The position numbers were made by a program, and so were the translations under genes. The notes under the pieces are model-generated. The model had not been told where the DNA came from. It was given only the letters and a program-made list of their open reading frames with translations, and did no database searches. This document shows, one piece after another, positions 34,960 through 47,137 of a stretch of DNA of 64,000 bases. The number at the start of each line of letters is the position of its first letter. Position 1 is the stretch's first letter. This DNA comes from Epiperipatus broadwayi (Eukaryota > Onychophora > Udeonychophora > Euonychophora > Peripatidae), in assembly GCA_028023455.1 (NCBI GenBank), contig JAQFVV010000056.1:5045717-5109716 (forward strand), in the 5' to 3' direction.

Positions 34960-35900
34960 TTATTAATGGCTTTTAAAACCAGTTTTAAAGACTTTTACAT
35001 ATTTATATCTTAAACATATATAACAAGATATTTATTTACATAGCACTACGTTTTTAATCTCTAATAATAATTAGCGGTAACTCCACTATACATGCGATGG
35101 ATAGTTTAAACATTTAATGCATACTCTCCTTTCCAAACACAATATAAAGTATTTTGAAAAGATAGAATGAATCCACTTTATCTTTCAAACCTAAACTTAT
35201 ATGTATAGACAAGTCTTGCGCATTTGGAAATGAGAATGTGGAGATATTAAATAATCACTTGACACTTTAAAATTTTTTTATAATTTATGATACATCATTA
35301 TTAGATGAAATGTTAAGCATATATAATGAGTTATTTATTTATGTAACACTATGTTTTTAATCTTTAATAATATTTAGCAATAACTCCACTATACATGTGT
35401 TGAGCTTAAGATTTGCCTATACATATACATTTAGGTTTAAAAGATAATGCATTCCTTCAATGTTTTCAAAAGAGTTTGTCTTGTCTTTGGAAAAGAGAGC
35501 ATTCATTAAATGTTTAAATCTATCCAGTGCATGTGTAGTGGAGAGATTCTTAATTATTACAGATTAGAAACATAGTGCTATATTATAAATAAATGCCTTG
35601 TTATATATGTTTAACATTTCATCCAATAAGAATGTTTTGTAAATTGTAAAAATTTGCAAGCATCATTTATTAAAACACAGTAAAAGGAATTGAAAAAGAT
35701 TATTTAATATCTTCATGCTCTCTTTTCCAAATGCTTAAGATTTGCTTATACATAGACATTTAGGTTAAAAAGATAGAATGGATTTATTCTATCTTTTCAA
35801 AAGACTTTGTTTGGAAAAAAGAGTATTCATTAAATGTTTAAATCCATCCAGCACTTATAGTGGAGTGATCGTTATATTTAAATCTTGTGAGTGGGCATTT
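34960..35900. repeat. Cluster of nested direct and inverted repeats
   Basis: Variants of a unit containing TTTAAACATTTAATG, AACTCCACTATACATG, AAGATAGAATGAATCCA and TTTAGGTTTAAAAGATA occur at least three times, in both orientations, between about 35035 and 35870. No ORF is shared. This looks like several partial copies of one palindromic element or a small local satellite. Confidence 0.45.
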
Positions 35901-36368
35901 AAAATCATTTTTATTTTTCATGTCACTAATAATTTTTTTAAAAATATGTTAAACTTCTGGGGAAGGAGTAGCTTTTTTTTTTTTAGTAAAACATCTATTT
36001 GGTATTTTTTAAATTTTGTTCTAGTGTAAATTCTTTTTGAACTTTTCTCATATATATATATATGTTATATGGAGTTTTTTCTCTTTTAAATTTCTATAAA
36101 TCTGTGCTCCTCTTATTTTTGATTAAGCAAGTTTGCAGTATTATTTTTTAAATTAATACAATTTCACCTTAAATGAGAATTCAAAATATTATTTTTGCCA
36201 TTTAAAATTATCTGTATAAAAGCTTTCTGCATCTTTGTCAGAATGAAATTTGTTCAAGTCTAAATCTAAATTATCTATATTTGGTCTGTTCTATTAAATT
36301 GAATGATTAATCCTGATATTTTGTTTAATATATTTGTCATTAATCTCTGCAACATTATATAATTTATA

Positions 36369-36547
36369 ATATTTACTAAGGCTGTAACCTCAAGAATATG
36401 CGCATAAAAATGCGATAGTAGGAACCTCTACAGGTCTTAATCACAAACTTACATTTTGGAAGAAAACCTTGAGGTTAAGACCTGTAGAGGTCCCTACTAT
36501 TGTATTTTGATGCGCATATTTTTGAGGTTACAGCCTTAGTAAATATT
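36369..36547. mobile_element. Foldback MITE, ~72-bp arms
   Basis: The left arm (36369-36441, ATATTTACTAAGGCTGTAAC...) is the reverse complement of the right arm (36475-36547, ...GTTACAGCCTTAGTAAATAT) with about 33 nt between. A few mismatches. No ORF. It has the size and shape of a non-autonomous DNA transposon or a microRNA-like hairpin. Confidence 0.7.
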
Positions 36548-36549
36548 AC

Positions 36550-38355
36550 TTACGTAATCAGCGTTTAAATAAATTTATAATTACAACTTTATATAATTTA
36601 TAATAAACTACAACCCGTTTGTATGCCTTTCCAATATTTATTTTTTAAATTAGATATCCATATTTTAAATTACTTTTAAAAAAATAGACAACCTTTAACA
36701 TCTAGTAATTTGTTTCTCAATTTTTGCAAGCTTTTTTTTTATATTAAAAGTGACTTATAGTTGCAGGTACTAAATGTAATTTCATCAGCGAATGCCAGAC
36801 TTAGTACAAAATCCAGGGATTTTTATTTCTCTTTTCTCCATTAATTGTTTTATTTTTTTATTGTGACTTAATATTATCTAAATAAGTATTGATGTTGTTT
36901 GTCATACGAGAAATATTCATGCAACATCTCTTATCTCACTTTCATGTTTTTATAACTGTCCTCCAACACAGAAGTTCAAACCATCCTTTTTCACTTTGCA
37001 TGCATTTCATAAACAACTTTCTTTTTCCAGATGACTGAAGATATCAAATAGTTGAATTTGTACATCACCGTCAAAAATATATAGATGTATAAAGTCAACA
37101 TGAGATTATGTATTCATTTAAGAATCTGTTACTAAGAAAAGATGTGTATGCATTTAAATTATAATATAGCATTATCAGTGTAGTATTACTTCACACTAAG
37201 CAACTTGTTTTGATTGACTTTTATCTTAATAACATTATGATTGCAGATTTTAATTAGAATCAAAACAGAATTCCCATTTGTTAAAATATTTCTCATCTAT
37301 AATTCCATTGAAAACACTAATTTATCATGCATGTCTGACTGTGAGGTCATTTTAATTACAAAATAAAAATTAAAGAAAATGTTATTATATCTTGATTTCT
37401 CAAACTTCTACTTCAGTTACCATGTACTCCACAGCTGATGAATAGTGGAAAGATCTTCAGATATCTAGATTAAAAGTGAATAAAAACAAATAATGTTCCA
37501 CTTAGAGTAACTCCTGCTACCTTGTAAGCATGATGTTAATTCATTAAAGACTAGAATCTTTTTTCCTAATACAAACAACCCTTTCTCTTTCATTTCTTCT
37601 TTCAGTCACTTAATTTATAATAGGGCCTGATTATCATCAGCTTTCATGTCATTGATCACCTTTCTATACCAAATGTGGCTATTGAATTGTGTGTTTGTGA
37701 ACCTGCATTTTCATTCTTTAAGTAAACACATAGCATTTCTGATTCCAATCCTTTCCTTCTTTTTTTTCTCTTTTAGCTCAAGCCCTTAAGCTTTAACAAA
37801 GCAAAGATAGATAGAGACAGGTTTAGTAGGCTAGAATTCCTTGGCTTTGTTCTTTTATTGTGGTAATACTATTACTAATAAATCAATATGAAACTGGATT
37901 TGAGACAGAAGTTAAGATTTTATGTTTAAGCAGCTCTTTTAAGGAATCCCTTTGCCTATTACAAAAGTAAAAAAATCTAGTAAGTGTGATCTTAAAATGC
38001 TTCACCCAATTTGACTAAGCTGTTATAGCTAGTGGATTACTCATTGTAGTGATAGATAATAGTGATAAAGCAAGAATCAGTGGTAGTACTAATATTATAT
38101 ATTATAAATCTAAAAATATAAATATATGAAATGTACAAACTTCACTTGACAAAAACTTTTCAAGATTAGAATGAATAACTGCACTAATGGCTAACCAGTT
38201 AACAATATTTAAGTATAATATAGCTATTCTTAATAAAAGAAGAATGCATGATGTTGGATTTTTACAAAATCTAATTTAGTTATCTTCTATTTTCAGGATT
38301 TCTCATCCATATCAGTGAAATGTTAAAAGTGTTAAAATTTGCTCGGTACAATGAT
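36550..38355. other. AT-rich non-coding stretch
   Basis: No supported feature. The start of the RTE relic downstream could extend into its 3' part, but no motif is visible. Confidence 0.35.
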
Positions 38356-38359
38356 ACTA

Positions 38360-39780
38360 ATATGTTTTTAGAGCATACACTCCAACCTTAGATTCAAAGA
38401 ATTCAGAGATAGAAAGATTTTATTTATTATTGTATTTTTTTTTTGGAAACATTAATACACATGTTGATATAAATAGTAGACTTAATCCAAAATTTGATAG
38501 CAGTAATGGTACTGCTACTATAGTGTTGTTATTGAATTTTTGCACAATATATGGAATGGCTATCATAAGAACTTTATATAGATAGAAAGACTGCTTTAAA
38601 GAAATATGAATGCATCCACACCCAAAATAATGGCATTTATTTCATTATAGTTAGAAGTTAGAATACAAGATTTCATGTTGCAAGAGCACTTTGTGGGACA
38701 GATCATACATTTGTGTATGCTCCAAGATTAAAATGGCAGTTGCATTAAATATTAATAAGAAAATTGGTGCTAATTATTTAGAAATACCTACTACATAAAA
38801 TTTCAACAGCTATTGAAAACTAAAAGTGCTACTTTAAATTTTCAGGATTAACATATTACAGAAGCATAAAATTTATCTTTAGAAGTATCATACTGATACA
38901 AGTACATCTATTTTTAAGTTCACTAAGAAGAAGAGTCACATGATTGTTTTTCAGTCAATGATTTTATTAATAATAATTTGATTTAAAGAAAATGTGGCAT
39001 TTTCTATATAGAAGATTAATATATTAAAGACATAACTTTCTAATCAATATATAAATATGAAGGCAGAATTTCAGTCATTGATAATAAGGCTTTAAAATGA
39101 TTGGTGGATTAAACTGTGTAAAAGACACAGACCTTTGCTGATTGTAGTCATTCTAGATCTTTTTTCTGATGCACTGAAAGCAACATATGGATCTAAGAAA
39201 TGGTATCACATCTTATTAATTCCAAAAATGGCACTCTTTTATATGATGACAATGAAATATTTTGAAAAAGCGAGAAGAGTATAGTGATCAACTTTTGAAT
39301 ATTGATGTAAGAATTGAGATGTTGACTTTTAATGATATATCTGTTATATCTTCTCATTTAGATTTGACAAAGATATTAAGCTTAATAAAGTTAAAACAGT
39401 TCTTTGTAGATCATAAAAATGGAAAGGCTACTGATTCTAATGAAATACATGGAGAAATTTTAAAATGTTAATTTGAAAAATATTGAAATTTTTTTTAGGA
39501 ATACATGGACTCATGAAGTTGTACTGCCTAATCTTAAGGTTTCATGTATTGCTCAAGTTTTTTAAAAATAAAAGGAATAGAGGAGAGTGAAGCAATTATC
39601 ATTAACTAACTTTATTATCCACTGCAGCAAAGTTACATTCAAGAATTTTGTTGAATATATTGCTTTGAGTTATACATTAATGCTAACTAGTGACTTGACA
39701 TTGTTTTAGAGAACCAACAAAAACTATTGACATTCTTCCTGTTGCCAGACAAGTGCAAAAAAAGGAAAATGATATTATAT
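38360..39780 (+). pseudogene. Decayed RTE-type LINE (endonuclease and RT relics)
   Basis: Read across frames, 38380-38760 gives YAPTLDS-like and GNINTHVD (for FNAHVG), LLNFCTIYG, TLYR.KDCFKE, MHPHPK.WHLF and an ARALCGTDHTFVYAPRLKW stretch, the order of an RTE-clade endonuclease C-terminus (GTDH is the SDH-like catalytic site). The RT start at 39262-39471 includes FVDHKNGKATDSNEIHGEIL; near 39600-39660 LTLLSTAAKLHSRILLN corresponds to the RTE motif RGI-LLSTASK. Stops and frameshifts are frequent, so the copy is old. The motifs after this point are absent. Confidence 0.65.
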
Positions 39781-39784
39781 ATAT

Positions 39785-40281
39785 ATTGTGCTGGGTCATT
39801 TGGTAGATGATCCAGTGTACTCTACTTGTAGGTTTAACTGGGTTTAAACCTTATTTATTGTAAATTTGTAGTTTTATATTATAAATATTACATGAACGAG
39901 AAGCTCTTCAAGCAGAGGGGAGAATATCATCAATAGCAAAGCATAACATGATCACATTTCCAGACATGGACCACCTCAACTGCTAGATTCAAATCCCTAC
40001 TATCCAAGCACTTTATTTGTTTCAGAGTAAACCCCAAGCACCAGCTAGTTACTAGAACTAATGTGTTTGGACAATAGGCTCATAATCCAGTGCTCAAAAT
40101 GTCCCATGACTAGCTCAGTCTATTGTAATACATAACAAATTATTGCTTTGATTAGTGGTAGAAAGAATTGACCGACAAGTTCTAAGTTTAAAGATAATTT
40201 ATTTAATTAAACATTATTATTCTAATTTTAACAATTTTATATAGGAACTTAATTAAACTATACAATGATAATGACATATAA
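39785..40281. other. Non-coding stretch before the LTR element
   Basis: A slightly richer block at 39890-40130 contains AGATTCAAATCCCTACTATCC, a box B-like sequence that could belong to another SINE. It cannot be assigned. Confidence 0.35.
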
Positions 40282-43200
40282 TGAAGCGTTCAGTGTGTAT
40301 GAACACACGGAGCTTCATGTTAGTTGTTAGAAATAGCATACGTATATAGATTTTAAAGCTCAAATATCTAATTTTTCATTTTTTTTTTCATTTTTGTTTG
40401 TTTGCTAAAGGGGATAATATGCAGGTGCATGTGGGTGACTTGACGAATGAGTGGATTCATGTATATGTATATTGTTCTTTTGAAATGCATTTTTTTTGTA
40501 TGTATATCTTTGGAAAGAAAAATATATTTCCATTGTCTTATATCTTTATCCTAAAGGCGATTCGTTCCTTGCAAAAAAACATTTTGATGATTCTGTTTTT
40601 TTTTGTTTTTTTTCATAAACATTCCGAAAAATATAGTTGCATGTAAGTGTGAATTCATTTTTCTCATCCTTGAGGCGATTAAAAGGCAAGTAAGATTTTC
40701 ATACCCTTGTGTAATCTTATCTCGATTATGTCACCTGTTTTTGGTAAAAGATCAACTCAGCTAGTTGCATGGGAGTGTTGAATTGTTTTTCTTATCTTTA
40801 AACTGATGTAAATCAAAAAATCTTTAAACTGATGTAAATGAAAAAAAATCAATCATGTGGTCTGTTTTTCGTTTCTAACCAAGGCAAATATAGGTGTTAA
40901 AAATATATATATACATAGAAAACAAAGAGTTGCTTAGCAAAAAGTTTTTTATAAATAGAGTAAAGAAAAAGAACCAAGGTAATTCAAAGTCAAGCAGTTA
41001 AGGGGTATTCAAAGTCAAGCAGTTAGAGAAGAAAAAAGTTATTGGCAGTAAAAAAAGGTTGGTGCCTTTTAAAGAAAAGTTTTAAGAGAAAAGTGACTCT
41101 CAACTACTAGTGCAATACTATATTTAAGCTGAAAAGAGATCCACAATATGGTTTGTGAGTAGTATAAATTACTTTTTCCTTCTCTGAAAAGTCTCCAGAA
41201 AAATGCATCTAAAGAAGAGGAGGAGAAACAAATCCCATGCTGCTGCTATGAAAGAAAATGGAGAACCAACATCGAAACCAGTCTATCCTGAGTCCAGTAA
41301 AGCCCAAGATTGATCCTAATAATGAGTGAACCTGGAAAAAAATATCTGCCTCAATCAAAGTGACACAATAATCCATCAAAGGAAAATAGAGAAGCAACAT
41401 GAAGCCAGTCTATTCTGAGTCCAGTAAAGCCCAAGGTCGACCCTGATAATGAGTGAACCAGTAGAAAATTATCTGCATCAAGCAAAATGACACTGTAATC
41501 TATCGCAAGTATAAACTTTCTATCTTTTAAAAAAAAAATATTATTTATATCTTAAGAATGCCTTCTATAAAAATTCGAACATTTAATTTCCTTAGATTCA
41601 TAAAATTCGCAAAAGACTATCTTAAAAAGATGTGTTTCAAAAGGACAGTTATATATATATGAGTGTCTAGTTTTTTTTGTTGTTGTTTTAACAAGTCAAT
41701 TTAAATTATAACTAGATTACATATTAATGGTTAAAACAGGAGGAAAAAAAAAGTGTAATGTATAATTCTAAGTGGAACAAAAGATTATTATAGAGTTTAA
41801 AATTGCAGCTTTTATATGTTTTATTTTGAGATATGCCGGTATGTTCTTTTTTAAGTACAATATATATTTGATTGATTAATTTATTTGTGCCAATTTAGTT
41901 AAGTATGGGGACAAATGATATTACACTATGAAACCAATTTATGTATAAATTTGTTTGCTTTGTCCCGAATCTAAAGTGGGAAAGGGGTAACGATTCATTT
42001 TGAATGATAAAATAAAAATCAGTCAAAGTTAAATTTCTTAAATCGGTCTAATTCTGGCTTAGTGAAAAGGGTCATTTATTTAATAAAAAAAAGAGAGATA
42101 GGAAAGAAATCAAATATAAAAAAAAAAACCCGCCCTCTTCCCGTATATGCATAATCACAGTATCTTGGTAAAGAAATTTAAAATATAAATAAGTGTTAAA
42201 ATTATTTTATTTGATTTAGATTAAGATTCTTTGTGATAATTAAAGAAGGTAGAATGGTATATATATATATGTGTGTATGCGTTTATTTAAATGTAAAAAA
42301 AAAAAATAATAATAATAATAATAATGCTAGTTCTTCTTTTAAAATTTAAAATAGGCAATATTACTTATTGCAAAGATATGAGTTCATCTCACTCTAAATG
42401 TATATTTAGTGATGCATGCATTTGGGGAAAGAAATACCTCAGCAGTAGTATTTTTTCTTGCCTCTTTAGCATTTTATAGTTAAGATTCATATTTGAAATA
42501 CTTGGGCATTTTATAGCCTATAAGATATGGTTGTTGGATTTCTCCATTATTACTTATTAAATACAGGTTTAGGAAAAATATCTATGCAGATATAAGTTAA
42601 TGCTTTTAATGGGAAAATATATCAGTAGCTTAATACATTGATCTGTGCCTATATGGCTTTTAATAATAAATATATGTCGAGTAATGCTATCAGACTGCCA
42701 CGCGGATATTTTACCGGTCATGGCGATACGAGATAGCCAAGGTTTTCTTTGAGCCGATGAATGGGTATACTCTATAAAGACAGGGATTCAAAACCCACGC
42801 TCTATTATTTCCTACACAAGCCAAGCTGAATGCGGATGTGTTACTATAGGAATATATACATTACTGCTCGACAAAGGAGATTGGCCCATGTTTGCCAATG
42901 CTAATAATATAGCCAGCACAGGATTCAAACCTCGACGCTACTGAATGCTGTAATTAGATTTCTTAATCATACCTGTTGTTAATTCTGTGGGAAATAGATA
43001 AGCCATATTTTTCATATAATTATTAATAATAAAGGGAAATAAAATTATGCTTTTGTCCATAACTCCTGCTGAGAATACTAACAATAAAATATAATAATAA
43101 CAAATACATATATACTTTACTTCGCCTATGTATATAAACACACGCATAAATTTATTATATATATATTCATTTGGCCTTTAGCTTAATATAACCAAGTATT

Positions 43201-44210
43201 GTGTTTGCTCTCCAAAATTGGCATATTAATTTTATGGTGGCATATTTCTTGATAAAATATTATACGTAATAATAAAAGTATAACAACTCAATATAAAAAT
43301 TTGTTTTATGCTGACACATAATAATACTCATTATTTACTATGTATGTAACTGTCAGTTCTGGGTAATTGATAATTATTGTTTTGATTTACAATTGTTGGT
43401 GTCATGAATGCCAGTATGACTTCATTATGATACACACACATACACCTAATACTGATGTTCATTATGGTAATTGTTATATTTAATAGTTCATAACTTGGTT
43501 GTCATTATTGACAGGTGACTTCTTGTAAAAAATCATATATTTATCCTAGTGATATCTAACTACTGTACCTTTATAAATAACTTATGGTTGAATATTGTAA
43601 TTCTTTGTAAAAATCATATATTTATCCTGGTGATATCGAAATTCTGTACCATTAACAATACTGATCATCAAACATTGTAATTGTTATTTTTGTTGGTTTA
43701 AATGTAACCCCATACATGGATCATGATCAGATCCAAACATGATTGTTATTATTTATATTTTCTAATGAATTGTGTTAATAAATTGTATATATCTATACCG
43801 TTGTCATGTCATTCCCTGGTTCATCATATCCACTCATCTATATCCACACTTGATTAAATCATATGTATGTATCCAAAACCTATGAAATATTAATAATAAT
43901 AGTTTGAGCTATATCAAAGTATTTAGTGAGTATCTTAGATTAAATTAATAAAGTCTAGTGCATGATAGGCTAAGTTTGAATTGAGAGTCCTTGTTTCTAC
44001 CCTGACCACCGGGACTGAAGAAAAATGATAACTACTAGCAGCATCAGGAGCGTTGGTTGGATAGTGGAGATTTTGGACCACTGGCAAATAGGTTAAAGCT
44101 TTGTATTGTTCCGTGAATACCATATCCCGAACATACTGGGTTTGAAGTACTTTTGCTAGGTCTCTGAATCTTGTTGGCTGATCATACGATTCTGAACGTT
44201 ACAGGGTTGT
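40282..44210 (+). repeat. 5' LTR, about 3.9 kb
   Basis: Starts TGAAGCGTTCAGTG and ends GAACGTTACA (44203) or, by identity with the other copy, GGGTTGT (44210). Internal direct duplications occur at 41260-41510 (about 126 bp x2, GAGTCCAGTAAAGCCCAAG), 43527-43660 (about 95 bp x2) and 40795-40850. A block at about 42690-42930 has two tRNA box B-like motifs. It retains an empty TTAA at 42630-42633 where the 3' LTR carries a transposon. Confidence 0.75.
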
Positions 44211-44228
44211 ATATTTTTTTTCCGGGCT

Positions 44229-44245
44229 TGGTGCCCAACATGGGG
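44229..44245 (+). other. Primer binding site resembling tRNA-Lys
   Basis: TGGTGCCCAACATGGGG differs at two positions from the PBS complementary to tRNA-Lys1,2 (TGGCGCCCAACGTGGGG). It lies 18 nt after the shared LTR end, in the position expected for minus-strand priming. This is the best single proof that the repeats are LTRs. Confidence 0.75.
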
Positions 44246-44761
44246 TTTTGATTATATAAACCTACACACCCTGAACACCTGAGCGATAATTTTGATTTAA
44301 AATTTTTTTATGTAAAATATGTAGAGATATTTTTCAGGTTTAATGCCAATATGAGGCAATTGGATTTATTCACTCACTTCCATAAAAGGTAGAGATTGTT
44401 TCTCAAGCCTGTTACATGGGTTTTGATGTTGTATTGGATTGTGGTTGGTGACATGGCACCCAGAGATAATCTTTGAAAAGGAAATTTTTTTTTCGGGTTA
44501 CTCTAAATAAATTTTGTCATCAGCCAGGATTCCAATAATCATTGTGGATATTACTTTGGTGTGTGGATTGATGATGATGGGAGACACAGACTGATATGGA
44601 TATAAACAAAAGGGGGTGGCATTGGAGTAATAGTGTGATGATTGTGTGAAAGTTGTCATTTTTAGATCTTAGCAGTTTTCTAGGTACAGCAGAACAAGCA
44701 ACCTGTAAGCAAGGGGGGCAGTGACTGGTCTTAAGAGGGTAAGAGAAATTTTTATATACTT

Positions 44762-44799
<38 letters not shown>

Positions 44800-44940
44800 T
44801 GTATAAATACATTTTGATTTGTCCTCATTGTACATATGATATTTGTGTCAGTGAATAGTAGATAGGCAGGCATGGACTTAGGATGAATATAAGGAAAGGA
44901 ACAGGCAACATGTGGGAATGATGGGGAAAAGGATGAAGAT

Positions 44941-45140
44941 GCATAGGAGATCAGAGGAGGGGAAGGTATAACCTTTTTATGAAAATTTAAAGTAGTAGTA
45001 TAAAGAGAATATTGTTTAGATGAAGAGATAGTTGTAGAATGCGTAGGAGATCAGAGGAGGGGAAGGTATAACCTTTTTATGAAAGTTTAAAGTAGTAGTA
45101 TAAAGAGAATATTGTTTAGATGAAGAGATAGTTGTAGAAA
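44941..45140 (+). repeat. 100-bp tandem duplication in the leader
   Basis: Two nearly identical 100-bp copies (44941-45040 and 45041-45140), starting GCATAGGAGATCAGAGG and GCGTAGGAGATCAGAGG. They sit between the primer binding site and the gag start, possibly in the packaging region. Confidence 0.85.
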
Positions 45141-45167
45141 GCAATAGATTATTATAGTACAAAAAAA

Positions 45168-45335
45168 ATGGAGGTGACAATTCGAGACCTATACCAGCTG
45201 ATGTTAACCATGAATATACAGAGAAAAGAGGAAGACAGTAAGAGAGCAGAAAAGATGGAGAGTGAATTTTCTAAGATAACAGAGATAATGAGCAAATGCA
45301 ATAAGAAAGCAAAGGAAACTGAGAAAGATGGATGA
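45168..45335 (+). pseudogene. gag N-terminal fragment
   Basis: ATG at 45168 opens 55 codons, MEVTIRDLYQLMLTMNIQRK followed by a charged segment ending in TGA at 45333-45335. The start after a long leader and the helical, charged beginning are like gag N-termini of gypsy-type elements. The reading continues in another frame (45385 onward: RKGAEKTNRRVDDLGN...), so a frameshift broke gag. No nucleocapsid zinc knuckle remains. Confidence 0.45.
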
Positions 45336-45384
45336 CTGGTTGGGAAAAGGTCAAACAGAGAGGGGGGAGATTAAAGAGGAATGA

Positions 45385-46170
45385 AGAAAGGGGGCTGAGA
45401 AAACAAATAGAAGAGTAGATGATCTGGGAAATACTCCACAGGGGAACTCCAAGACTATCCAAAAGGAAGTGCAGGATGTACAAGGACAGCAGGAGGAAAT
45501 AAGGGACTTGCAACCTGATCAACAGGAAAATATTGAGACAGTATCCCAAGTAGCAATTCAAAAACCACCTGTTGAATCTGTTCAGGTATTACCAGAGGTG
45601 AAAGTTAGGGAACCCCAAAGTGCTGAATTAGTGTGTGAAAGTGCTGAATTAGTGTGTGAAACTTCCAGTGAAAAAGATATGGTAGGATGGCAGAAAGAAA
45701 CACAGATGCTTCCAGAGGAAGAGAAATACAACCTCATTGCTGATGATCAAAATAGAATATCAATCACTAATAAGGTTACTATGGATGATGTAGTAAAATG
45801 TAGATATTCCGTGGATAATAACAGCATAACAGCAGAAGTCAAAGACATAGTCAAACAAAAAGCTCCAATGATTCCACGGATAGTCAGTTGTAATAAAACC
45901 ACAATTACAATCAAATGGGATAAACTTGAGGAGGATGATGGCATTTCCACGTGTAATTATGTAATTGGAAGATGTGATAATATTAGTTTAAGATGGGTTA
46001 CATTCAATGTTGGTTTTGAAATAAGTGAAACTTACTACACTGTAACAGGTTTAACTGAAGGTTTAGAGTATGAGTCCAGAGTGATTGTCCAAAATGCTCA
46101 GGTATGGGAAAGCCCTCACCTCTATCTCAATCCATCAAAGCCAAGGCATTATTTGTTGCTAAACCTGTAA
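45385..46170 (+). pseudogene. gag coiled-coil joined to titin-like Ig tail and FN3 domain
   Basis: The open frame runs from 45385; the stop before it is at 45382. It starts with a Q/E-rich gag-like helix (EVQDVQGQQEEIRDLQ). After a SAELVCE x2 duplication the product switches, near 45690-45720, to an Ig-domain end (VTMDDVVKCRYSVDNNSIT, position ~104 counted from 45469). A linker leads into a FN3 domain: APMIPRIVSCNKTTITIKW, NYVIGRCDNISLRWVTFN, TYYTVTGLTEGLEYESRV (residues 132-207). The W of strand B, Y-V-I and the TVTGLTEG.EYE.RV motif are hallmarks of twitchin/titin FN3 repeats. A frameshift near 46100 sends the frame into nonsense ending at 46170; the homologous frame continues in the next entry. 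Host capture is an inference. Confidence 0.7.
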
Positions 46171-46793
46171 CCACAATAAAAAGGTTAAATGATGTTAATG
46201 ATTATATTCATAAAGATGGTACTCTGCGGTGCAAATTTAGGAGTGATCTTCTGCCTACTATCATGTGGTGTATGAATGGAAAGGGACATGCACCCAGCAA
46301 TAAGTGCTTGATGACTTGTATGAAAGCTACAATAACAATGTCTATTGTTAAAGCTAGCATTGAGGATTCTGTAAAATGTTTTGATAAAATAAGTGAGGAT
46401 GTGAAAGATAAGCATGAGAGTTGGGTAAAGCCGATCAACTGTAAAGATAATCATGCCACTAACTTTACACTAATCTACTTTCATGTTGGTCATGGCTTCC
46501 AGAATATGAAAACCCCACTATCAACAGAGAGGATGAGAATTGACAAAGGAGACCAGAAGGAAGCCTTGGAACACTTAAAGAGAACTGCAGAGAAACAAAG
46601 AAAGAGGGGCATACAACCATTTGATTTCCAAGTAGTTGACCATGTGTGGCAGCACATACATGATGTTGGGAACTCATGGCAGAATCAGTGTAGAAAATTA
46701 TCTCCATTATATAGTCCGCCCTTCAAGATAAAGCTTTGTGAAGAAAAGACATTTCTCATTCAGGAATATAAAGGGAATCAGGCAAATGTATAA
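46104..46793 (+). pseudogene. FN3 end, titin-like Ig domain, then integrase C-terminus
   Basis: From the ATG at 46104 the product begins with the FN3 end GKPSPLSQSIKAKALF (residues 2-17), overlapping the previous frame. An Ig I-set domain follows (about 20-110): DGTLRCKF, LPTIMWCMNGK, ATITMSIVKASIEDSVK; the usual DSGKY is altered. From about residue 116 it changes to Ty3/gypsy integrase C-terminal sequence: NFTLIYFHVGHGFQ, HLKRTAEKQRKRGIQPFDFQ, VVDHVWQH and RKLSPLYSPPFKIK, the V-G-D-x-V-W / K-L-S-P-x-x-x-G-P-F pattern with substitutions. TAA at 46791-46793. The joins to both retroelement parts are inside an open frame. Confidence 0.7.
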
Positions 46794-47137
46794 TGCCAGG
46801 AGTTTAAAGACCTACCACCAGGTACCTCCAGTTCCAGGAAGAATTTAAAAGGGTCTTAGAAAACAAGAAGTAATGATGGGTACTGATTTTTAAATGAATA
46901 GGGACCATGAGTTTTCAAATTATTTTTTAAGTATATAGCTATATAAAATTTTTTTGGGGGGAATATATATGTAGTCAATCACTAACCATAGAATAGATCA
47001 CTATATTTTGTTATGAAGCAGTTTGGTTATTCTTTAATATAAACTTCAAGGGTCTCTGCCATAGAAAAAAAGGATTTTACCAGAGTAGGTTTGATCATTT
47101 TTTTATTGTTTTTTTTCTTTTCGTAACTTGAGGGATA
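46794..47137 (+). other. 3' internal non-coding region with weak polypurine tract
   Basis: It runs from the integrase stop to the 3' LTR. The last bases, TTGAGGGATA before TGAAGC, are only weakly purine-rich. No env-like ORF. Confidence 0.45.

Noticed and set aside
40398-40646. Repeated 70-80-codon ORFs at the start of both LTRs (also 47253-47465)
   Set aside because: They differ in length by frameshifts between the two LTRs, are rich in Phe/Ile from T-runs, and carry no known motif. They are non-coding LTR sequence.
42690-42930. tRNA genes inside the LTR
   Set aside because: Only box B-like motifs (GGATTCAAAACCC, AGGATTCAAACCTC) are visible. No acceptor stem or box A closes a cloverleaf, so at most a SINE-like remnant.
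44520-44873. 117-codon minus-strand ORF in the element leader
   Set aside because: Antisense to the leader and built on a (TA)n tract. No motif.
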